A DNA stretch of 64,000 nt, taken from contig CAZLCG010000002.1 in NCBI GenBank assembly GCA_964557975.1, positions 62,001 through 126,000 on the forward strand. Reading direction: 5' to 3'. Positions 15,903 through 21,796 of this stretch are shown in pieces. How positions within the stretch are numbered: position 1 is the first letter of the stretch; every line of letters starts with the position of its first letter. Below the pieces are notes generated by a model. It was not told the DNA's origin. It did no database searches and saw only the letters and a program-made list of their open reading frames with translations. The DNA comes from Fimenecus sp964557975 (lineage in GTDB: Bacteria; Bacillota; Clostridia; Oscillospirales; Acutalibacteraceae). The position numbers and the translations under genes are program-made.

Positions 15903-15934
15903 CCTTACATAATTACAGTTTTGTACAATACGCA
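15903..15934 (-). repeat. Inverted extra copy of the Xer/att-like site
   Basis: Reverse complement reads GCGTATTGTACAAAACTG then TAATTATGTAAGG, closely matching the site at 18725-18762 (GCGT, TACAAAAC, ATTATGTA). It lies about 110 bases inside the left end, in the opposite orientation, and may be a second recombinase-binding site. Confidence 0.5.
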
Positions 15935-15990
15935 AACGGCACTCCGCCTACAATAGGCGCATACCTTGGCGCACCTCCTAGAAATTTTTC

Positions 15991-16023
15991 TTGACAAGCA
16001 GTGCGCGATTATGTTAATATAAT
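15991..16023 (+). promoter_or_regulatory. Promoter for a candidate small RNA
   Basis: Perfect TTGACA (15991-15996), with TTAATA (16014-16019, 17-base spacing) or TATAAT (16018-16023, 21-base spacing) as -10. An inverted repeat GCGCGATTAT / ATAATCTCGCGC (16003-16029, one extra T) covers the -10 region and could be an operator. No ORF follows. Confidence 0.6.
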
Positions 16024-16132
16024 CTCGCGCGACGGGTTGACATTGTCAACTTGTTTCCATATCCAAACCCATGTGACTGCCGTCACGGATATGGTACAAT
16101 AAAACCACCTTGATTGTCAAGGTGGTTTTTTG
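16024..16132 (+). ncRNA. Candidate structured small RNA, convergent with the rep-recombinase operon
   Basis: Between a plus-strand promoter and a plus-strand terminator lie about 100 non-coding bases with a nested fold: TTGAC-ATT-GTCAA (16037-16049), then CCATATCC (16058-16065) pairing with GGATATGG (16088-16095) around an inner GTGAC-TGCC-GTCAC stem, then the terminator. No ORF or ribosome binding site is apparent. On a plasmid-like element a copy-number or maintenance RNA is possible, but that is inference. Confidence 0.55.
16101..16132. terminator. Bidirectional terminator after the element's recombinase gene
   Basis: AAAACCACCTTG (16101-16112) pairs with CAAGGTGGTTTT (16118-16129), with T/A runs on both sides. 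It can end the minus-strand rep-recombinase mRNA and the plus-strand candidate small RNA. Confidence 0.85.
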
Positions 16133-16133
16133 T

Positions 16134-16667
16134 TTACCTTTTTTTCTTGCTCGCCGTGTAAACGTCAGCCATAGCGTATATCGCGGTCACTATGTCGTTA
16201 TCGTGGTTAAGAGCCTTTCTCACGCGCTCAATATCGCCGTATTTCCTCATAAGCTCAACCGCGTAAACCTTACGTAAGCTATGCGGACTAAGATTGACTT
16301 TTATCCGAAACGCCTTTGCCGCGCGCTTTAAGTCCATAAAGACAGCTTGCCGCGTTCTATGTCTATTAAAATCATCTCTATGCTCGAAAACATACACCCT
16401 GCCCGCCTGAGCTTGAAGCTCATCAAGCAAACTTTTCTTTATTGAAAAGGTCTTTTTCTTTTTGGTCTTTTTCTCAACAACAGTTATTTTCTGCCCGAGT
16501 TGCTCCGTCCGCAAAGCCAAAGCGTCATCAATCCGAAGCCCGCTACATAGACAAAGCTCACAGACAAGGCGGTTAGCAGGCATAAGCGCGTATAAGCAAT
16601 GGTCAATAAATTCACGGTCAAGATAATCACTTTTGATATAATCCCCCCTTAATTTAACAATACACAA
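16134..16667 (-). CDS. Compact tyrosine recombinase (catalytic domain only) of the integrated element
   Basis: A 177-residue protein that is essentially just a tyrosine recombinase catalytic domain. R45 (SGLRIDD), H129 and R132 (SPHSLRK), H155 (LNHDN) and Y164 (TAIYAMA) give a complete catalytic set; there is no N-terminal core-binding domain. It follows rep by 9 bases, so they are cotranscribed. It probably catalyses element integration or dimer resolution at the flanking Xer-like sites. The start is uncertain: TTG at 16667 is the only standard start near, while a strong AAGGGGGG lies further in, before no ATG, GTG or TTG in frame. Confidence 0.8.
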   Translation of the reverse strand: MCIVKLRGDYIKSDYLDREFIDHCLYALMPANRLVCELCLCSGLRIDDALALRTEQLGQKITVVEKKTKKKKTFSIKKSLLDELQAQAGRVYVFEHRDDFNRHRTRQAVFMDLKRAAKAFRIKVNLSPHSLRKVYAVELMRKYGDIERVRKALNHDNDIVTAIYAMADVYTASKKKR

Positions 16668-16676
16668 AATGTTAAT

Positions 16677-17582
16677 TTAACATTCCTTGTACGAATTATC
16701 GCGAAAATCGAACGAATAAAACGTTTTAACGTCTTTCGAGGGTAAAAGGTCGACATCATCCTCAAAATTGATTTTGAGGGCTTTTACGGTGTCTTTCACA
16801 ATACCGTAAGTCTGCAAAAGTCGCCTACTCTTTAAAGCGCGATTCAGAGTGTCCAACACCCTCGAACGGAGCTCGACCGGCAAGTCGAGTTTCAAGGGCT
16901 TAACGCAATATTTGGCAACCTCGGCTATTGCGCCTTCGTCGCACTTCTGAACGCTGACCTCGGGCAGATAGTTAACCCCGAGAGCTTCAGCCCACATCTC
17001 CCTAAGCTCTGATTGCTTCAGATAGTAACGCGATGTAAAGTAAGATTTACGAACGCAGCAAAGGCAGTGTAAATGAGGGTGATAAGTGTTGTTGTCTGCG
17101 TTGTAACTCACTTCAAGGCAACGCAAAACGCCTTTTATTCCCTGCTTAAACCTCGGAAATCTGAACATCTTACTACTGCTTTTATAGAGCTTGTCAATGC
17201 AATCGGAAAGATCTATGCCATAAACATTTCGGACTGTCAGAACTACGTGCAAGAAGCTGTATTCAGCGTTGAGAGCTTCGCTCATTCTGCTAATGTTTGC
17301 GTAAGTACGCAAAGCTTTACGGCGTTGACACATCGGACAAAAACGTTCGCGGCAAAAGTTGGCACTGATAAGCTTTCTATCGGAATCGAAGCCCAAAAGC
17401 GTACCGCAGAAAAAGACGGTCTTAGCCTTATCGGGAAGTGTCAAAGAATACTGCATAGCCTCAGCCGTCTCAAATGAAAGAAGCTTATATTTCTTTATGT
17501 CGGCAAGCTCATCAAGCTCGGTATTTGGAGCTAAGTCCACTTTTTGGGACAATGATATATCCCCATTATTAATATACACCAT
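16677..17582 (-). CDS. rep: Rolling-circle replication initiator (HUH-type Rep)
   Basis: A 301-residue initiator of the pC194/pUB110 kind, which nicks the double-strand origin and stays bound through tyrosine. Visible parts: a zinc-binding cysteine cluster (C77, C82, C85 in FCRERFCPMCQRRKA), motif I FLHVVLTVRNV (110-120), the HUH metal motif HPHLH (168-172), and the nucleophile Y225 in EVAKYCVKP. Length suits the family. The start ATG has only a weak ribosome binding site. The gene is apparently intact; together with the recombinase downstream it defines a small autonomous replicon now in the chromosome. Confidence 0.9.
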   Translation of the reverse strand: MVYINNGDISLSQKVDLAPNTELDELADIKKYKLLSFETAEAMQYSLTLPDKAKTVFFCGTLLGFDSDRKLISANFCRERFCPMCQRRKALRTYANISRMSEALNAEYSFLHVVLTVRNVYGIDLSDCIDKLYKSSSKMFRFPRFKQGIKGVLRCLEVSYNADNNTYHPHLHCLCCVRKSYFTSRYYLKQSELREMWAEALGVNYLPEVSVQKCDEGAIAEVAKYCVKPLKLDLPVELRSRVLDTLNRALKSRRLLQTYGIVKDTVKALKINFEDDVDLLPSKDVKTFYSFDFRDNSYKEC

Positions 17583-17680
17583 AATTTGCGAAAAAGGTAT
17601 ATGGCTCTAAGGATTGAGGTCGTTTTTTTGATTTTGTGATGTTTCTATATTATCAAGTAAAGGAAAAGGGCTTTGCCCTT
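17583..17680 (-). other. Candidate double-strand origin upstream of rep
   Basis: On the minus strand, a hairpin AAAAGGGC-AAA-GCCCTTTT (about 17664-17682) is followed at once by CCTTTACTTGATAATATAG (17646-17664). The latter matches the pC194/pUB110 nick-site core (CTTATCTTGATA) at most positions, including TTGATA. It lies about 65 bases before the rep start, where such origins occur. Confidence 0.55.
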
Positions 17681-17779
17681 TTTTGTTCGGATACTTGGTG
17701 ACGTCCGTGGCGGGTTTCATTGCCCCGAAAGAAAATTAAAAATGTGCCCAGCGCAACGCTCGCTTCGCTCCCTGCGCCC

Positions 17780-17917
17780 CGCCGCGCGTCCGCGGTTCGG
17801 GCTTTCGCCCTCTCACGCTCTATAGTGCTACGCTGGCGGCGGTGGACAACGCCGCCGCCTTGCTCCGCACGCGCGCCCACTCCTCGCCGCTCTCACGCTT
17901 CGCGGTTCGCGGCTCGT
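17780..17917. repeat. GC-rich structured repeat, copy 1
   Basis: A 138-base GC-rich unit, repeated at 18460-18597 in the same orientation with few differences. It folds locally: GGGC-TTTC-GCCC and GGCGGCGG...CCGCCGCC are the clearest stems. No credible protein is encoded on either strand. Very different in composition from the AT-rich flanks. Confidence 0.75.
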
Positions 17918-17956
17918 CAGCCCGTTTATCGTGGCAACAACAACCACGCACTAAAT

Positions 17957-18059
17957 CCGCATAGCACTTTTGCCCCCGTCCGTCAAGGTTACCCTCGTTC
18001 CTCGGCGCTCCGCGACCTTGACCGACGTTGTCTAAAAGTGCTGTAGCTGTAATATGCGG
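17957..18059. other. Large interrupted hairpin, possible single-strand origin
   Basis: Three nested arm pairs: CCGCAT (17957-17962) with ATGCGG (18054-18059); AGCACTTTT (17963-17971) with AAAAGTGCT (18034-18042); GTCCGTCAAGGT (17978-17989) with ACCTTGACCGAC (18015-18026), one mismatch. Such long imperfect hairpins in rolling-circle plasmids act as single-strand origins; a structured RNA is an alternative. Confidence 0.55.
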
Positions 18060-18085
18060 TTTAAGGCGCGGCGCGCTTAAACCGC
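18056..18085. other. Perfect 10-bp inverted repeat at the end of the element's small ORF
   Basis: GCGGTTTAAG (18056-18065) and CTTAAACCGC (18076-18085) with a GC-rich 10-base loop. It covers the stop codon of the minus-strand small ORF. No U-run follows, so an mRNA 3' stabiliser or part of the adjacent fold is more likely than a terminator. Confidence 0.55.
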
Positions 18086-18309
18086 CCCACATAATGGTGT
18101 CTGCCCTCATCTGCTTTGTAGTAGTTGCTCAAAAGCTCGGCAGTGATTGAGCAATCGCGGCGCATTTCGTAGAAACAGAGGAGTTCCCTGTTGATTTCGT
18201 GTCGCTTATGTCCACTCGCTTTGGCGAGCTCCCCACGCTTCGCGACAATTTGCTCGGAGAGCAAATTGACATCGGACAAATACGTTTTCGACATCTCGGA
18301 TAAATCCAA
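18061..18309 (-). CDS. Small hypothetical protein of the integrated element
   Basis: An 82-residue reading frame if it starts at TTG 18309, which has GAAAGG ten bases upstream; ATG at 18294 gives 77 residues. The product (MSKTYLSDVNLLSEQIVAK at the second start, then a helical charged region to GRFKRAAP) has protein-like composition, unlike the GC-rich frames around it. I do not recognise the family. Its position beside the origin-like hairpins suggests a plasmid accessory role such as copy control. A perfect 10-bp hairpin (CAATTTGCTC-gga-GAGCAAATTG, 18246-18268) lies within the coding sequence. Confidence 0.5.
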   Translation of the reverse strand: MDLSEMSKTYLSDVNLLSEQIVAKRGELAKASGHKRHEINRELLCFYEMRRDCSITAELLSNYYKADEGRHHYVGRFKRAAP

Positions 18310-18415
18310 ATTAAAACAACCTTTCTTTTTTTCAAAACTCCCCCCCGCCCCTCTCATTCTTGAGAGGGGGGCGCGCTCTGGGTTGACAACCGATGTGCGT
18401 GCCTTAGTTCCAGCT
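18310..18415. other. Non-coding stretch inside the element
   Basis: C- and G-run-rich spacer (for example CCCCCCC near 18344 and GGGGGG near 18366) between the small ORF and the second structured repeat. I see no gene in it. Confidence 0.4.
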
Positions 18416-18643
18416 GTGGGGCTTTGGGCGCTCTCCCTACGTTCGCTTGGTTTTCGCTTCGCCGCGCGTCCGCGGTTCGGGCTTTCGCCCTCTCACGCTC
18501 TAAAGTGCTACGCTGGCGGCGGTGGACAATGCCACCGCCTTGCTCCGCACGCGCGCCCACTCCTCGCCGCTCTCACGCTACGCGGTTCGCGGCTCGTAAG
18601 CTCAAACACGCAAGCTCCGAATGGTCGGCGCCCAAAGCCCCAC
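18416..18643. repeat. GC-rich structured repeat, copy 2, enclosed by a perfect 16-bp inverted repeat
   Basis: The second copy of the 138-base GC-rich unit (18460-18597). It is bracketed by GTGGGGCTTTGGGCGC (18416-18431) and its exact reverse complement (18628-18643), so the whole 228 bases can close into one folded domain. The internal stem GGCGGTGG-acaatg-CCACCGCC is perfect here, where copy 1 has a wobble pair. No believable ORF. Confidence 0.7.
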
Positions 18644-18910
18644 CGCCTTAACAAGGCAAGGGAAATAAGCTAAAGAAAAAAGTAAAAAATAGAGCCTGCG
18701 CCGTTGCTAGCTCTGTGCCTTATTGCGTTTTATACAAAACATCTCAATTATGTATAATTGCCGATTTCTTTTTCAATCGAAATTAAGCCGCTCAAGAAGT
18801 TCCCTATCAATTGCATAGAACCCTTTTAAATCATCATATATTTATTTTGCTTAAGATATTCAAAATGGGCAAGGAGCGAAAATAAACCAAATTATGAAAG
18901 TATATAGAAA
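18644..18910. other. Right end of the element and spacer
   Basis: Contains the right Xer-like site and AT-rich spacer up to the toxin terminator. No gene seen. Confidence 0.4.
18728..18762 (+). repeat. Right Xer/att-like site of the integrated element
   Basis: TATACAAAA, centre CATCTC, then AATTATGTATAATT, the direct repeat of 15796-15822 about 2.94 kb away. The 14-base right arm is identical in both. Confidence 0.6.
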
Positions 18911-18946
18911 TCCCCCGACCGCATTTAAACTGTCGAGGGATTTTTT
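18911..18946. terminator. Terminator next to the broken toxin gene
   Basis: TCCCCCGAC (18911-18919) pairs with GTCGAGGGA (18932-18940), one mismatch, followed by TTTTTT on the plus strand. It lies at the 3' end of the minus-strand toxin remnant; the minus side has only a weak U-run. Confidence 0.6.
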
Positions 18947-19200
18947 ACTCGTAACGCTTCCACATACGCAATACACGAACAATCTTTGTTTTTTCATCTA
19001 CTACATATACTAAGCGATGCTGAATGTTAATTCTTCTTGAATACATTCCGTTTAAATCACCGATTAACTTTTCATACGGTGGCGGTGTTTGAAAGGGATT
19101 TTCTTCAACAATTCGCAAAAGACGCTTTGCCCTTTTATCCAATCCTGCGGAATTTTGAGTTTTCCGGATTTGGCATTTTGATAGAGGTTATTGTGCCGAC
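18945..19200 (-). pseudogene. Txe/YoeB-type toxin remnant (lost start codon, frameshift)
   Basis: Residues from AGLDKRAKRLLRIVEENPF through PPPYEKLIGDLNGMYSRRINIQHRLVY to the terminal WKRYE are a good Txe/YoeB (RelE-superfamily) ribosome-dependent mRNA interferase C-terminal two thirds. The N-terminal strand survives in another frame (GTITSIK at 19177-19197), with a shift at an AAAA run near 19177 and GTC where the start ATG would be. No Phd/YefM antitoxin gene lies upstream. The protein is therefore probably not made in active form. A TTG at 19142 could start only a truncated product. Confidence 0.75.
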
Positions 19201-19680
19201 TGTCTGCGCCGTTCTGCCCGAATGTCGTTCCTGCCCCTGTTTTTTTTCAGCGGCGTTTTCTCGCTCGTTCCCATCGGGGAAGTCTTGGCGGAGTATCCCA
19301 TTCAGACGGTCATTCAGTTGTAAACGGCAAAACAAAAAGCCGTTACACAGACATCAAAAATCGGCGGGAGCTTTGCTCTCGCTTCAAAATGATGTTCTAT
19401 GTAACGGCTTTGAATTTCAAAACCATACTGTTTTTATGCCCCTCCGCCACTGACAGTACAAAACAGCTTTTGACGGCGGACAGCGGTATTTTCTCTTAGC
19501 ACACCGCAGGCGTTATGCGGCTTGCGCCGCAATTCCATTTCAAGAACATTGGGTATTCAGTTGTAACTCCCCGAAAAGGATATTTTTTTATATATCGCAG
19601 GGTAGGTGCTTGTCAATGCTTTTGCGAAATATTTTGAATATTTCTCGTAGAAAGCGGGAAAACTATTTAGTTTAGGCATA
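19201..19680. other. Degenerate non-coding stretch between toxin remnant and acetyltransferase
   Basis: No credible gene. It holds an inverted repeat AAAGCCGTTACA / TGTAACGGCTTT (19339-19350 and 19399-19410) and short frames without recognisable domains. Composition and position between two damaged genes suggest remains of a mobile element whose type I cannot name. Confidence 0.45.
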
Positions 19681-19683
19681 GAG

Positions 19684-19728
19684 AAAGAGCCAATGAAATG
19701 AAAGTTTCCTCACAACTTCATCGGCTCT
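19684..19728 (-). terminator. Terminator of the acetyltransferase gene
   Basis: On the minus strand GAGCCGATGAA can pair with the later TTTCATTGGCTC region, followed by TTTCTC. Imperfect stem but well placed after the stop codon at 19789. Confidence 0.5.
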
Positions 19729-19788
19729 TCAGTTCCATTGCTGTTAATGTTTTTCTTTGTCAGATAAACTGGATTTTGCCTTTCTTGT

Positions 19789-20580
19789 TTAGCTTATTGT
19801 ACATAGTTTTCCTCTAAGAACATACCCTAATTTCTCGTAACAGGCATTCGACGCTACATAATCTGCATCTGTATAAAGCATGGGCATATATCCCGCGTCC
19901 TTTGCCATTTGGGTAACCTGATAAACAAGATTTTCTGCGTAGTGCTTTCTTCGGTACTCCTTGCGCGTATATACTAAACCGACGCTCGCCAAGTCGCCAT
20001 TCGGTCCAAAGTTACAGACAGCCACATTCATGCCTTCTGCGTTTCTCCAAAAGAAGTGCCTTCCATTCCTTATGGCTGCCTCAGCTTTGCAGCGATATGC
20101 TTCGAGACTATCCTGATCCACCCCAGTTTCTCTATGGAAAAGATCCATAAACTCAACCAACTCATCGATATCTTCCGCCACACATCTATGTAATTCACCA
20201 TCAGCCCGTACATGCGGTTCTATCGGGTTCGGACAATCATATGCAAACATATTTGTTGTAATGGACAGAGCCATTGCGTCTTCCGATGCTCTTTTTATAA
20301 AATAATCCGCCAAGTCATATTTCAAATTGAAAGTATGTCCCTCAGTGAACAAACCATTTTCTCTGACAAGTTCATAGGCTTTTTCCTTTTCTTCTTTCGT
20401 TACGTCATCCGGAGTCCATATCCACACCGGATAGGGATTACTTGTAAAGCAAATAACCAGCCTTTCATGATCAGTCAAAAGCAACTCGCATTCTCCGCCC
20501 ATAATACGACCAAGCACAAAAAATGTATATTTGTCCTTCTCTAATAATTTATAATCTCTTTCATCCACAAAACTGTCCAT
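19789..20580 (-). CDS. GNAT family N-acetyltransferase
   Basis: A 263-residue protein whose C-terminal half (about 120-260) is a GNAT acetyl-CoA binding domain: LHRCVAEDIDELVEFM, the motif A region SVGLVYTRKEYRRKHYAENLV, and NACYEKLGYVLRG. The N-terminal half is a divergent domain of the kind found in two-lobed GNATs. Substrate unknown. I chose the ATG at 20580 because GGAGG precedes it by 6 bases; 20595 would be TTG. It stands alone among element remnants, so it may be cargo of a mobile element. Confidence 0.8.
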   Translation of the reverse strand: MDSFVDERDYKLLEKDKYTFFVLGRIMGGECELLLTDHERLVICFTSNPYPVWIWTPDDVTKEEKEKAYELVRENGLFTEGHTFNLKYDLADYFIKRASEDAMALSITTNMFAYDCPNPIEPHVRADGELHRCVAEDIDELVEFMDLFHRETGVDQDSLEAYRCKAEAAIRNGRHFFWRNAEGMNVAVCNFGPNGDLASVGLVYTRKEYRRKHYAENLVYQVTQMAKDAGYMPMLYTDADYVASNACYEKLGYVLRGKLCTIS

Positions 20581-20710
20581 AATTGCCTCCGCCAAATTCC
20601 AATTTGTTTCTCAGACATAAAACGATTATACCACAGATTTGTAAAAAATCTACTGCGTAGATAGGAAAAAGAAGTGGCATGAGTAAGCCCATGCCGCTTC
20701 CAAAGTGTGA

Positions 20711-21087
20711 TTATGCGTAAATTATGTCTGCATGAACGATTTCCCTTGCTCTTGCCTGTATGTTATTCATAGCACAATCCAAGCCATTTGGTCGGTGCGT
20801 TTGAGTTCTTCCGTTATGCCTTCTTTTTCGGCAAGTTGCTTTACCAGCCGAAAGAACAATTCCTCTGCTTGTTCGTCTATATCAGAAAGATAGCTGTTTA
20901 ACTTGCCGCTTGTCAGCAGATTGACATAGAACAGCCGCTTATGCTCCTTGATATACCGCAAGTGCCGCTGTCCCCATAACCTGATAGGCTTTTCTTCTTC
21001 GGGTGGTAAGGTAAGACACGGCTGATAGTATTCGCCGATCAATTCATACCAAAGCCCATTATTGTTATCGAAAATGTAATTGTCCAT
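20711..21087 (-). pseudogene. tnpV: TnpV-like transposon protein, frameshifted near its C-terminus
   Basis: Resembles the small TnpV protein of clostridial mobilisable transposons of the Tn4451 type: GLWYELIGEYYQPCLTLP, then WGQRHLRYIKEHKRLFYVNLLTSGKLNSYLSDIDEQAEELFFRLVKQLAEKEGITEEL. The frame closes early at 20767, but the expected ending (AMNNIQARAREIVHADIIYA) continues in another frame to 20711, so a small indel near 20775 has broken the gene. The ATG at 21087 has an ideal GGAGGATTTCTTA upstream. TnpV function is unclear; here it marks a decayed transposon. Confidence 0.75.
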
Positions 21088-21144
21088 TAAGAAATCCTCC
21101 GGTATAATATATTCGCACATATGCCACAGTTCTCCGAATGCCAC

Positions 21145-21560
21145 ACTCTGTTATAGTTTATTACAAGATTTAATTTCTCTTATTTTTGCCCTCATGAGGT
21201 GGCCTATATGCGGTCGTTTTTATGTACGTTTATATTATAACCTGTTTTTAAGAATATCAATAAAAAAGCCCTTTGTTCTATAAAATTCACCGAACATTTT
21301 AAATTTCTTTTCAATCTCCTGTTATAAGATTGATACATAGATACCCTTAAAAAAAGTGGTTGATGTTGTGAGAGTAATTAAAAAGGCTCTGAGCGCCATA
21401 CTCAAAGCCTTTTTAAATAGTCAATTCGATGTTACAGTATCGGCTAACACCTAACTGTTACCGATATTGTAGCAGATAAAATTAAATTTGTCAAATAAAA
21501 GGAATAAAAAATAAAAATTGAAAATTGACGGAATTTACGAATTTACAAAATTTTACGAAA
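21145..21560. other. Non-coding stretch with strong hairpins, likely element remnant
   Basis: No gene. Contains the inverted repeat TTAAAAAGGCT (21378-21388) / AGCCTTTTTAA (21406-21416) with further pairing inside, terminator-like in both directions, and ACAGTATCGG...AAC / GTTACCGATATTGT (21434-21448 and 21457-21470). These may be the end of the decayed transposon that carried tnpV. Confidence 0.5.
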
Positions 21561-21565
21561 AAAAA

Positions 21566-21796
21566 TCACCTGAGCTTTTCAAAATCGCTTACTATTTCAT
21601 CCTCATCGGTTTCAAGGAATCTGTTTATACCGTAATCGATTATGTTATACCACTTTATGTTAATAAGTCTGTTCGGATTGATTTTCTGCCCGTATTTTTT
21701 CGCCATACGGTTTGCCGTAAGCAATATTCCCGCAACGGAAGTGCCTGCAAGCAAGGTTGAAGTAAGGTTAGTCCACTTAAGATTTTTCTTTTTCAT
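21566..21796 (-). CDS. Small hypothetical protein with one membrane segment
   Basis: A 76-residue protein, basic at the N-terminus (MKKKNLKWTN), one likely transmembrane helix at about 9-28, then a polar region with an acidic C-terminus (ETDEDEIVSDFEKLR). I do not recognise the family. The second ATG (21796) has AAAAGGAGG six bases away and is preferred over 21802. It overlaps the 3' end of the DUF6873 gene by about 20 bases, so the two are translated from the same message. Confidence 0.65.
   Translation of the reverse strand: MKKKNLKWTNLTSTLLAGTSVAGILLTANRMAKKYGQKINPNRLINIKWYNIIDYGINRFLETDEDEIVSDFEKLR

Larger units (their letters stand above)
15791..18762. mobile_element. Integrated rolling-circle replicon with its own tyrosine recombinase
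   Basis: About 2.95 kb bounded by direct Xer-like sites (15791-15824 and 18728-18762) and holding a HUH-type Rep gene, a compact tyrosine recombinase, one small ORF, a candidate double-strand origin upstream of rep, a large hairpin that could be a single-strand origin, two copies of a GC-rich structured repeat and a candidate small RNA. The composition differs sharply from the flanks. I infer a plasmid that integrates by site-specific recombination. The limits rest on the repeated site only. Confidence 0.7.

Noticed and set aside
17653..17880. Open frames in the GC-rich repeats, such as one on the minus strand here and a similar one at 18354-18560
   Set aside because: They are open because GC-rich DNA lacks stop codons. 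The two resemble each other only as the repeat itself does, with no ribosome binding site and no domain-like sequence.
18191..18673. 160-codon plus-strand frame
   Set aside because: It runs antisense to the small ORF and through the structured repeat; composition is Arg/Ala/Pro-rich and low complexity.
19135..19335. 66-codon minus-strand frame ahead of the toxin remnant
   Set aside because: Only its end matches the start of a Txe toxin in another frame; the rest has no recognised similarity, so it is treated as debris and not as an antitoxin.
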